Source: a virus. Taken from it: a stretch of DNA of 22,816 nucleotides. Numbering within the stretch: position 1 is the first letter of the stretch; the number at the start of each line of letters is the position of its first letter. The notes under the pieces are model-generated. The model ran no database searches, was not told where the DNA came from, and saw only the letters and a program-made list of their open reading frames with translations. The DNA lies in IMG/VR virus record IMGVR_UViG_3300018036_000074, positions 1-22,816 of that record; one strand, given 5' to 3'. The translations under genes were made by a program, and so were the position numbers. Positions 15,022 through 22,816 of this stretch are shown here, one piece after another.

Positions 15022-17804
15022 TGCCACATTATATACCGCAGTTTTTTAAATACGTATCATCTATTACGGTCACAAATGGTGGTACTGGATACAATGCCGT
15101 ACCCACGGTTACAATATCTGCTCCTGATGAATCTGATGGTATACAAGCAACTGCAACTGCTGTTGTAGTAAACGAAATTATAACAACTATCAATGTTACA
15201 AACGGAGGTGCTGGTTATACAACTCCTCCGACAATTACAATAGCCGCTTCACCCACAGGAGGTACTGATGCTACTGCTACGAGTTCGATTGCAATAGCTG
15301 TTGGTTCACCTTCTGACTATACAAAAACATTTAAAAGAATGGCAAAGTATAGTTTGCCAGAATTCGTAAGAGAAGATTACTCAGCATTTACTACGTTTAT
15401 TGAAAAGTATTTTGAATACATGGATCAGTCCGGCAAGCCCGGCAATCTACTTTTCAATACACATTATTTTGACATTGATGATTTAGACGCTATTGCTCTA
15501 AATAAAAGAGCACTAGAACTTGCCAGAGATTTTCCACAAGTTTTAGAAGTAGATAGAAGTCTACTTTATAAACACATTAAAACTCTTTATGAAGCTAAAG
15601 GTTCTGAACGTGCTATTAAAGCATATTTTAAATTAGTATACAATGAAGATGTAGAAGTATCATATCCAACAAACTATTTGTTAAGAACAAATGATGGTAC
15701 TTGGAGACAAAAAAGATCTATCAAGGTTTCTGCCGGTTATGATGATTATGACAGTATCAATCTTGTGGGAAGAGAAGTGGACATTTACTATTATGTCACT
15801 TCAAACTATTTTATAGAAGGTGACGATGATGACCCACAATATGGGTATCGTTTACCAAATACAGTATTAGCAAAAATACAAGCAGATGTACAAGAAGGTT
15901 CTAAAATTGTATATACCTTCCCTCAATCATATGAATTAAAATTAAACTTTGTAGATTCTGTATTAGAGATACCTGGTCCGGGTGATGGGGCGTCTGCGTC
16001 ATTGACCATTGAAGATGGTGTTGTGTTATCTACAACTTTTGATTCCGGTGAAACTGACGCTACTCGTACAACCGGTATTTACAGAAACATAACAGGAACC
16101 ACTTCTGGTAGTGGAACTGGGGCTACATTTACAATATCAGTTTCGGATGCAGGTGTAGCAAGTCTTGATGTGAAAGAAGGTGGTAAAGACTACGCTCTAA
16201 ATGATACTATAACACTTGCAGCATCAAATTTTGGAAGTAACGCCACTGATGATATTGTACTTACTGTAAGTAGTATCAATGACGGTCAAATAAAATCTGT
16301 TTCGGTTATTAACGGCGGAACAGGATACACAGCTGCGCCAACTGTAGTAATTACTGATACCGGCACGGGCGCCAATGCTAACATAACCGCAAACATCTCT
16401 AATGGCACTATACAGTATTTTACTGTGAACAGTGGTGGTTCTAACTATACTAGTGGAACTGCTAGTGTTAGTTTTGATGTGTCTGGTTTACCTACATTTG
16501 TTGTTCTAAGAGGAGATGATCCTTCAGAAGAAAATAAAAAAGCCACATTGAAAAGAGTAGTGACTAATATATCAGCCGGTACGTATAGTGGTTCAGTATC
16601 AGATGTGGGTTTTAGAGTTGGGCAAGCATTTAAAATTGCTGAAGGATCTACTGAAGGAACTTGGGCTCGTGTTAAAAGTGTAAACAGTTATAATATCCCT
16701 CAAACATGGACATTAATTTCTCCGGGTGAAGGATGGTCTTCAGCCACAGGAACTGATACTGTTACATCTAGAACAGGAGAAGACATTGATGTTACTTTTA
16801 CAACAAAATATCTTTTTGATTATGAAGGTCGTTTTATAGGAACTAAAGGACAGTTATCAGAAAAAAATATATTAAATGATAACAGAAAATATCAAATATA
16901 TTCCTACATTATTCGTTCTACACTAACACAGAGTATATGGGATTCAGGGTTTAGAAAGCATATGCACCCTGCAGGTAAGGAAGTATTTGGCGACATCTTT
17001 CTTTCTTCTACTATTGCACCCAGTGTTACATACTCTGTTCCTGATGGACTCAGTGTATTTAAATTTATTACAGAAGAAGTAGTAACTGTACTAGATCCTA
17101 TTAGTATTGTTGTGTATTGGGTAAGAAGTTTTCCTGATGACGCAGACGATCTTTCAACGGTAACTGTAGTAGAAACAAGTGTTGAAATTCTATATAATTT
17201 GAATCCGTCTGAAATACTAGATGCGGAAGAAGGAACTCTTGCAGATTATGTTGAAGATGATTATTGGTATGGTTTCTACACTCAAACAGGATTTGTAGAA
17301 AAAAATATTGGCAAAGTTGTATCTGATTCTATAATTTCTTCACAACTCTTTGTTCCTGTATTAACTTGGAACAGATACTTAACTGACACTCCGGTAATAT
17401 CTGAGAATATAGTGCCAGCTCTTCACAAAGTTGTTGCTTATGCTGATAGTGTTCAAAACATAACTGAATTATTAGATTTTGGATTTGAGTATTCAGACAC
17501 AATAACAGTGGATGACACAGGATTAAATTTTGTTTTTGATATTGGTAAAAATGTTTCAAATTCAGTATCAACAACACAAAATACTGTTATAAATATTGAA
17601 AAGATTATAAGAGATCCTGAAGGACTTAATGTTAGGCCAAGAACATATGAAACTGTTTTTTTACTAACAACTTGGAACAGAGACTTTGCAAATTCGGCAA
17701 CGACATCTGAATCAGGAAATATAATATTCGAGCAGGATTATATGGATCCCTCCTATCTAACAACGCCGAATGATTATTTGGGTTCGTTACAGGGAACCTT
17801 TTAA
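15021..17804 (+). CDS. 7: Baseplate wedge protein gp7-like, with NGGxGY repeat insertions
   Basis: 927 aa (T4 gp7 1032). Position (gp25-gp6-gp7) and the N-terminal core LPEFVREDYSAFTTFIEKYFEYMDQSG (about 112-138) with LYEAKGSERAIKAYFKLVYN (about 191-210) match marine T4-like gp7, the wedge arm protein that holds gp10 and gp8. The core is preceded by a block of TNGG(T/A)GY...PT(V/I)TI repeats at residues 13-93, just after the first strand MPHYIPQFFKYV, and further copies lie at about 422-490. The C-terminal 280 residues contain short Asp/Ser-rich strands ending in a DPSYLTTPNDYLGSLQGTF tail. The repeats make the protein a mosaic; the name rests on synteny plus the helical core. Confidence 0.75.
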   Translation: MPHYIPQFFKYVSSITVTNGGTGYNAVPTVTISAPDESDGIQATATAVVVNEIITTINVTNGGAGYTTPPTITIAASPTGGTDATATSSIAIAVGSPSDYTKTFKRMAKYSLPEFVREDYSAFTTFIEKYFEYMDQSGKPGNLLFNTHYFDIDDLDAIALNKRALELARDFPQVLEVDRSLLYKHIKTLYEAKGSERAIKAYFKLVYNEDVEVSYPTNYLLRTNDGTWRQKRSIKVSAGYDDYDSINLVGREVDIYYYVTSNYFIEGDDDDPQYGYRLPNTVLAKIQADVQEGSKIVYTFPQSYELKLNFVDSVLEIPGPGDGASASLTIEDGVVLSTTFDSGETDATRTTGIYRNITGTTSGSGTGATFTISVSDAGVASLDVKEGGKDYALNDTITLAASNFGSNATDDIVLTVSSINDGQIKSVSVINGGTGYTAAPTVVITDTGTGANANITANISNGTIQYFTVNSGGSNYTSGTASVSFDVSGLPTFVVLRGDDPSEENKKATLKRVVTNISAGTYSGSVSDVGFRVGQAFKIAEGSTEGTWARVKSVNSYNIPQTWTLISPGEGWSSATGTDTVTSRTGEDIDVTFTTKYLFDYEGRFIGTKGQLSEKNILNDNRKYQIYSYIIRSTLTQSIWDSGFRKHMHPAGKEVFGDIFLSSTIAPSVTYSVPDGLSVFKFITEEVVTVLDPISIVVYWVRSFPDDADDLSTVTVVETSVEILYNLNPSEILDAEEGTLADYVEDDYWYGFYTQTGFVEKNIGKVVSDSIISSQLFVPVLTWNRYLTDTPVISENIVPALHKVVAYADSVQNITELLDFGFEYSDTITVDDTGLNFVFDIGKNVSNSVSTTQNTVINIEKIIRDPEGLNVRPRTYETVFLLTTWNRDFANSATTSESGNIIFEQDYMDPSYLTTPNDYLGSLQGTF
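15057..15300 (+). repeat. NGGxGY beta-repeat block in gp7 N-terminus
   Basis: Two successive units: SITVTNGGTGY-x3-PTVTI and TINVTNGGAGY-x2-PPTITI. The linker contains DGIQATATA. A related block lies at 16285-16490 (SVSVINGGTGY...PTVVI, and a degraded VNSGGSNY). The pattern is shared with gp8 at 18901-19660. Confidence 0.8.
17588..17595 (+). promoter_or_regulatory. Possible intragenic late promoter (TATAAATA)
   Basis: Exact element inside gp7, about 240 bases upstream of the 149-aa gene. If active it would give a leader of roughly 230 bases, longer than the other sites here, for the 149-aa, gp8 and DUF4815 genes. The chance of a random match in this AT-rich sequence is not negligible. Confidence 0.35.
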
Positions 17805-17833
17805 TGTAAACTAAAAATTTTTGGAGATCAAAA

Positions 17834-18283
17834 ATGTTCAACAAAGAAACAATGAAAGCGACAGGCAAAGTCCATGTCGTACTTAAAGATGAAAAAGGTA
17901 ATGTTAAAGAAGATTTTACAGTAAACAACTTGGTTGTAAATGATGGTCTTGAATTCATTGCCAGCCGTATGAAAGATGCAACTGCTAATGTTATGTCACA
18001 TATGGAAGTAGGTACCGATAACACGGCTGCTGGTGGAGCTGATACTGCTCTTGGTGCTGCAGTTGCAGGTTCACGTACTGCTCTTACTTCAAGTGATATT
18101 ACTGCTAATGCTATTGCATATGTCGCAACATTTGGTGCAGGTACAGGTACTGGTGCATTGACAGAAGCAGGTATTTTTAATGCTGCTTCAGGTGGTACAA
18201 TGCTTTGTCGTACTGTTTACAGCACTATTAACAAAGGCGCTGCAGATAGTATGACTATTACCTGGACTATTACTATTTCTTAA
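17834..18283 (+). CDS. Small phage structural protein (gp7-gp8 interval)
   Basis: 149 aa, with GGAG (17823-17826) eight bases before the ATG. The start (TGKVHVVLKDEKGNVKEDFTVNNLVVNDGLEFIASRM) and the C-terminus (TFGAGTGTGALTEAGIFNAASGGTMLCRTVYSTINKGAADSMTITWTITI) match a small family found in many tailed-phage structural gene clusters, whose C-terminal sheet begins in VATFxAGTGTGxxTEAGIFN. I know no proven function; a virion decoration or fibre-associated role is likely. In T4 nothing lies between genes 7 and 8, so this is an insertion in the wedge gene order. Confidence 0.65.
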   Translation: MFNKETMKATGKVHVVLKDEKGNVKEDFTVNNLVVNDGLEFIASRMKDATANVMSHMEVGTDNTAAGGADTALGAAVAGSRTALTSSDITANAIAYVATFGAGTGTGALTEAGIFNAASGGTMLCRTVYSTINKGAADSMTITWTITIS

Positions 18284-18294
18284 TAGGAAAATAG

Positions 18295-20193
18295 ATGGCA
18301 CTTCTTCTTACTAAATTAGGTAAAACTGAACTAGCTCGTTCTTATTTTAGAGATATTCAAAACCAGAACGACTATTACTTTTTTACTTTTGGCAAAACTA
18401 CAGAGTGGGCGGATGAATCAAACCCGGACACTCCTGTTGACTCACCTTCTGCTGCAAATTCATTTCGTAGAAATATACTTTTTGCACAACAAATTACAGC
18501 GGCCAACGCTTGTCACTTAGTAAGAAGAATTCAATGGGAAAGCAATACCATTTACGACAGATATGATGATACGTATCACGGTCTTTCAGAAGGCGATGAT
18601 GGGTATGAAAACCGTTCATGGCGTACAGCTCAAATATTACCTGATGCTAACTATTATGTAATAACATCAGAACTTAACATTTATAAATGTATTGATAATA
18701 GAGATGCTAACGGTGATGTGGTTGCTAGTGATACAGAACCTACAGGCGTTGATTTAGATATTATCACTGCCGGTGATTATAAATGGAAATATATGGGAAC
18801 TGTCACTGACGGTGATGCTATTAGATTTTTAGATTCTAACTGGATACCGGTTAGAAAATTGTCTGGCAGTAATGGACAAAGATTTGATGTAAATGGAAGA
18901 GTTGATACCATTACTTTGACCAACGGCGGTTCCGGTTATGTAGTAGCTCCCGGAGTATCTATTTTAGGAGATGGGCAAGGAGCTTCTGCTGTTTGTACTA
19001 TTGATAGTTCCGGAGCAGTAGATTCTATCAGTATCAATTCTGCCGGGTCAGGGTACTCTTTTGCTATTGCACAGTTTTTAATTAACAGTGGTGTAAAAAG
19101 TATAAGCGTTACTAACGGAGGATCTGGTTACGATCCTAACAATCCACCTACTGTCACTATATCAATACCTGATGCAGCGGACGGCATACAAGCAACTGGA
19201 ACTGCTACCGTAAATTTAGCAGGAGAAATAACAGCTGTAGTAATTACTGAAGATGGTAGTGGTTACGAAACCCCTCCCACAGTTACTTTCTCAGGAAGCG
19301 GCGGCGCTACAGCAACAGCCGCTATTGAAACCGGTTCTGGTGCAACTGCTTCTATCGGATTGGGCGACCCTGACATTACTAGTGGATTAGATCAATGGGC
19401 AGTAGAACAAGCTGCTTCGGATTCCGCGGGACAAATTGACAGGATTGAAATGATTAGTGCCGGACTTAATTACATAGACGGTGACGTTACTATTACAATA
19501 TCAGGCGATGGTTCTGGTGCTACTGCAATACCTGTTATTGATAACAACGGACAAATAACAGATATTACAATTACTAATGCAGGATCTAATTATACCTTTG
19601 CAGAGATAACTATTACTCAAGGTTCTGGTACCGGTTCAGGTGCTCAAACTCGAGCTATTATTGCTCCTTTAAATGGACACGGTGATAATATGGTAAGAGA
19701 ATTGTATTCTACTACCATTGCTATAGTAACAGCTTTATCCGATTCCGATAATTCAGATTTGATTTTGAATAACGACTTTAGACAAATCGGTCTAATGAAA
19801 AATTTGAAACAATATTCAGATGTAACTCAGGAATACACTGGCTCAACGGGAACAGCTTCTTTTGTAGTTCAATTAGACAGTCAATCAGAACTTGATAAAT
19901 ATGATGTAGATGATGGTGTTACGTCATCTAGTGGAGGAGAATTTTATGTTTCTCAGACTAGAAATACTAATGGATATTTTTTACATTTACAACCAGTGAA
20001 AGGTTCAGTATCAGCTGCTACTTCATTGAGTAACACAACTCAGGGAGGCTCAACAGCAACAGCAAATATTTTAGCTGTAACTGAGCCTGAGTTTAGTATT
20101 AAAACAGGGGAACTTGTTTACTACGAAAATAGAGGCACTATTGGTAGACAAGAAGACCAGGCAGAAACAATTAAAGCATTTATTACATTCTAG
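18295..20193 (+). CDS. 8: Baseplate wedge protein gp8, enlarged by beta-repeats
   Basis: 632 aa versus 334 aa for T4 gp8. The N-terminus matches gp8: a helix (TKLGKTELARSYFRDIQNQNDYYFFTFGKTTEW), then NILFAQQITAANACHLVRRIQW, IYKCIDN and GDYKWKYMGTV. The C-terminus ends GELVYYENRGTIGRQEDQAETIKAFITF, corresponding to T4 GEMIYMENRPPIIMAMDQTEEINILFTF, so both ends of the family are intact. Between them, residues about 203-455 consist of repeat units such as ITLTNGGSGY and ISVTNGGSGYDPNNPPTVTI, which account for nearly all the excess length. gp8 bridges gp7 and gp10 in the wedge. AGGA (18285-18288) precedes the start. Confidence 0.85.
   Translation: MALLLTKLGKTELARSYFRDIQNQNDYYFFTFGKTTEWADESNPDTPVDSPSAANSFRRNILFAQQITAANACHLVRRIQWESNTIYDRYDDTYHGLSEGDDGYENRSWRTAQILPDANYYVITSELNIYKCIDNRDANGDVVASDTEPTGVDLDIITAGDYKWKYMGTVTDGDAIRFLDSNWIPVRKLSGSNGQRFDVNGRVDTITLTNGGSGYVVAPGVSILGDGQGASAVCTIDSSGAVDSISINSAGSGYSFAIAQFLINSGVKSISVTNGGSGYDPNNPPTVTISIPDAADGIQATGTATVNLAGEITAVVITEDGSGYETPPTVTFSGSGGATATAAIETGSGATASIGLGDPDITSGLDQWAVEQAASDSAGQIDRIEMISAGLNYIDGDVTITISGDGSGATAIPVIDNNGQITDITITNAGSNYTFAEITITQGSGTGSGAQTRAIIAPLNGHGDNMVRELYSTTIAIVTALSDSDNSDLILNNDFRQIGLMKNLKQYSDVTQEYTGSTGTASFVVQLDSQSELDKYDVDDGVTSSSGGEFYVSQTRNTNGYFLHLQPVKGSVSAATSLSNTTQGGSTATANILAVTEPEFSIKTGELVYYENRGTIGRQEDQAETIKAFITF
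18901..19660 (+). repeat. NGGxGY beta-repeat insertion in gp8
   Basis: At least six degenerate units beginning (D/K)(S/T)I(T/S)(L/V/I)(T/N).(G/A)GSGY or similar (for example ITLTNGGSGYVVAPGVSI, ISINSAGSGY, ISVTNGGSGY, VVITEDGSGYETPPTVTF, ITITNAGSNY). The third unit and its linker (PDAADGIQATGTA) resemble the gp7 block at 15057-15300 closely. It is inserted between the conserved N- and C-terminal parts of gp8. Confidence 0.85.
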
Positions 20194-20206
20194 GAATTAA
20201 AGAAAG

Positions 20207-22816
20207 ATGGCGCTTAATTTAAACACATCACCGTACTATGACGATTTTGACCCTGATAATAACTATAACAGGATTCTGTTTAAGCCAGGGGTTGCCGTAC
20301 AAGCTAGAGAATTAACTCAGCTTCAAACTGTACTGCAAGATCAAATTGGACAAATAAGTAGCTTTACTCTCAAGGAGGGTGCGGTTATTTCAGGGTGTGA
20401 AGAATTTACATCCAGTGTTCCTTATATTAAAGTAAATGACTCTGCCGATTATACTAATAACACATTGCCCAACTACATTGGAGAAACTGTAGAGGGTGGG
20501 ACCACTGGACTCAAAGCAACAATTATAGATGTTAGAGGCGGTACAGAAAACGATTCTAACGGTGATGAGAAAACACTATATCTTTCATACTTTGACGGCG
20601 GTGGAACCACAAACACCACTAAAGCTCAACATTTTGACAGCGGTGAAATACTCACTGTTGTCTCCCCTGGTTTTTGGAACGGAGATACTTTTGAAGTAGC
20701 TGATGCTACTGACACTCTGAAGAAAAGATATTGGGGACACGCACAAAGAATTCAATTGTCTCCTGGTATCATATATGCTAAGGGACAGTTTATTAGAACA
20801 GACAAAATAGGTTGTTATGTAGACAGACATAATTCTGTTGTTAGACGACAGATTGGTTTCGTAGTAGACGAAAGTATTGTAGGTGCAGACACAGACGGCA
20901 CTTTGTTAGATCCAGCATCAGGTACATATAACTATAACTCTCCTGGAGCAGATAGGTATAAAGTATCAGTTACTTTAAGATCTATTCCTTTAGACACAGC
21001 CCCACCTGATAACTTTTTTAGATACTGTACTTATCAATATGGTAAGTTTATTACCCACAAAATTAAAAACGATCCACTCTCACAGTTAGGTGATGAGATT
21101 GCTAAAAGAGCACACGCTGCTAATGGCAATTATGTTGTCAACGGTTACTATGTAAATGTACAAGAACACTTAAAAGATTCATTGAATGGTGGTAGATTTA
21201 CTGCTGCAGAAGGAGGTGATAACTCACTTCTTATTGCTACAATTTCTCCCGGTAAAGCTAACATAAACGGATATCTTAGATCTCTAGATAACGAGTTACC
21301 AATCCCCTTTAAGAAACCCATTACATCAGTTAAATCAGATGCCAGTACACTTACTACTTCTTACGGCAACTACATTGAAGTTGACGAAATGGCAGGTGTT
21401 TGGGATATTGGTTCATTAACTAACGGTGATGGTATTGTAGATTTATATGACGGTACTATAGGTGCAGCAACCTATGTTTTAGGTACTGGCAATGTGAACA
21501 ACGTAACCAATTCAAACACCAAAATAGGTGAGGCCAAAGTACGTCAGATTGTTCATTCATCGGGTACTATTGGTACAGCAACAGCAAGATATAAACTTTA
21601 CCTATATGACATTAAAATTACTAGTGGTGATTTTACAGACGTTCAAGGATTACATTATGAAAATGGAACTATTGATGCGTATGCAGATGTAGTTGCATCT
21701 TCTGCGACACTTGAAGAAACCGACTATAATAGAATGTTGTGGCGTTTGCCCAAAAAGTCTATTAAAACATTACAAGACAGTAGTAATGCTAATAACTATC
21801 AATTTGAATATTTTAAAGAAATTGATATAACCAGTATTACATCAAGAACATTTGATATTGAAGCAGATGGCGGAAATCTTGAAAATTTCCCCTGGGCAAA
21901 TTCCGCCGCAAATCTTGATGCTAATCTTATACTAGTAGCAACTACTGAGTTTACAGCAAACAGCGTAACCTATAAAATAGGTCAAATCATAGACGCAGAA
22001 ACACTATATGATTCTGGCGATACATCAACAGGTGGTTACGTTAGAATAGATCTAGGAGGTGCTGTTACAGCAGGAATCGCTTCATTTAAAGCATATGCAC
22101 ACACAACTGTTACCAATACTGGTACTTCTCTTAGCCCTATAAGCAAAACAGCACAAAAACAACAAAATATAAGAATAGATATTGATAACCACCCCAATCA
22201 CACTGGTGGTCAATACTCGTTAGGCGTTCCAGATGTATATAAACTACGTTCAGTAACAGCATATACTGAAGATACTCTTACAGGTACCTGGACTTCTGAT
22301 GGTTCAAATACAATTACAGGCAGTGGAGGCGCTGCTGACACAGAAGTAGTTCTAGGCTCGTTACTCAAAGATTCTAATGGTGTGATTGTGGGAACAGTTA
22401 CCAGTGTTCCGGATGCGGATACTATTGTTCTTTCAACAACAACCTCACAAATAAATTCAGGGGATACTATTACTTCTGGATTCAGTGCTGGTTCAAAAGA
22501 TGTAACAGCAGAGTTTAGATTAACTAATGGTCAAAAAGATAACTACTATGGACTTGCTTTTATAACAAAGAAAGGTTCAAGTACACTAAATCTTAGCACA
22601 TACAAATATTTAAATGTTGAGTTTGATTATTTTTCAAGAGGAAGTACCAATGTAAGTTTTACTACAGTGGATTCTTATCCGTTACCTAGCTCAGAAACAG
22701 CCACAGCTGCTTCTACACAGATATATTATCAGGAAATCCCTATATTTACATCTCAAAAACATGGGGTATATGACCTGAGAGATTGTGTAGATTTTAGACC
22801 TTATTGTCGTGCCGAA
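20207..22816 (+). CDS. DUF4815-type structural protein (gp9/gp10 position), C-terminus cut
   Basis: 870 codons are present and the frame continues past the right end. The start at 20207 follows 13 bases after the gp8 stop, with AGGAATTAAAGAAAG between. The N-terminus NTSPYYDDFDPDNNYNRILF, followed by KPGVAVQARELTQLQTVLQDQIGQ, is the DUF4815 opening known from marine T4-like phages, in which an elongated baseplate or fibre-connecting protein takes the place of T4 gp9/gp10. GTIGRATA-like turns (HSSGTIGTATARYKLYLYDI), the TDYNRMLWRLP segment (about 508-518) and the late DLRDCVDFRP block are also characteristic. It is Asp/Ser/Thr-rich with strong beta content. It likely links gp8 and wedge to the fibres. 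Confidence 0.8.
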   Translation, partial: MALNLNTSPYYDDFDPDNNYNRILFKPGVAVQARELTQLQTVLQDQIGQISSFTLKEGAVISGCEEFTSSVPYIKVNDSADYTNNTLPNYIGETVEGGTTGLKATIIDVRGGTENDSNGDEKTLYLSYFDGGGTTNTTKAQHFDSGEILTVVSPGFWNGDTFEVADATDTLKKRYWGHAQRIQLSPGIIYAKGQFIRTDKIGCYVDRHNSVVRRQIGFVVDESIVGADTDGTLLDPASGTYNYNSPGADRYKVSVTLRSIPLDTAPPDNFFRYCTYQYGKFITHKIKNDPLSQLGDEIAKRAHAANGNYVVNGYYVNVQEHLKDSLNGGRFTAAEGGDNSLLIATISPGKANINGYLRSLDNELPIPFKKPITSVKSDASTLTTSYGNYIEVDEMAGVWDIGSLTNGDGIVDLYDGTIGAATYVLGTGNVNNVTNSNTKIGEAKVRQIVHSSGTIGTATARYKLYLYDIKITSGDFTDVQGLHYENGTIDAYADVVASSATLEETDYNRMLWRLPKKSIKTLQDSSNANNYQFEYFKEIDITSITSRTFDIEADGGNLENFPWANSAANLDANLILVATTEFTANSVTYKIGQIIDAETLYDSGDTSTGGYVRIDLGGAVTAGIASFKAYAHTTVTNTGTSLSPISKTAQKQQNIRIDIDNHPNHTGGQYSLGVPDVYKLRSVTAYTEDTLTGTWTSDGSNTITGSGGAADTEVVLGSLLKDSNGVIVGTVTSVPDADTIVLSTTTSQINSGDTITSGFSAGSKDVTAEFRLTNGQKDNYYGLAFITKKGSSTLNLSTYKYLNVEFDYFSRGSTNVSFTTVDSYPLPSSETATAASTQIYYQEIPIFTSQKHGVYDLRDCVDFRPYCRAE

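Overview
The window is a gene-dense piece of a T4-like (Straboviridae/Kyanoviridae-type) myophage genome. It carries the baseplate/tail module and one edge of the neck/head-completion genes. Recognisable T4 homologues include the head completion nuclease-fold protein gp4, tube cap gp48, wedge proteins gp53, gp25, gp6, gp7 and gp8, hub proteins gp27 and gp5, and a PAAR spike tip. The low GC content, the TATAAATA-type late promoters, the lysozyme-less gp5, the DUF4815-type structural protein and a CPIGKW-type zinc-ribbon mini-protein all suggest a marine phage of the cyanophage/pelagiphage type. The host cannot be fixed from the window, which holds no photosynthesis or other diagnostic host-derived gene and no tRNA.

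Layout. On the minus strand (1-2910), read leftward from 2910, lie gp4, then a radical-SAM/SPASM enzyme and an unknown 242-aa protein joined to it by 4-base ATGA overlaps. These are followed by a 190-aa virion-type protein (possibly the gp2 DNA end protector) and the 5' end of a tail-tube-type gene (gp54/gp19-like) that leaves the window. A 51-bp divergent intergenic region (2911-2961) carries one late promoter for each direction. On the plus strand, 2962-7254 is an accessory 'fibre and modification' block: a short fibre-like protein, an extraordinary 656-aa Thr/Ser/Gln/Trp-rich repeat protein with a single eight-cysteine island, a candidate tail-fibre assembly chaperone, a capsule-synthesis-type glycosyltransferase-like protein and a zinc-ribbon mini-protein. 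7254-12670 is the hub and spike operon (gp48, gp53, gp27, gp5, PAAR, unknown helical protein). 12688-17804 is the wedge operon (gp25, gp6, gp7). 17834-22816 holds a small virion protein, gp8 and a DUF4815 structural protein that is cut by the window end.

Expression. Seven matches to the T4-like late -10 element ([T/A]ATAAATA) were seen, and they largely coincide with module boundaries. Two of them are spaced so that transcription would begin on or next to the A of the ATG, predicting leaderless late mRNAs for gp25 and the gp2-like protein. Most other genes are joined by 1-4 base stop/start overlaps, consistent with translational coupling in polycistronic late mRNAs.

Most interesting items: the 656-aa TSW-repeat protein with its neighbouring glycosyltransferase-like gene; the radical-SAM plus unknown-protein pair inserted among head-completion genes; the NGG(S/T)GY repeat module shared by gp7 and gp8; and the late-promoter architecture. 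No gene-free stretch longer than about 60 bases was found.
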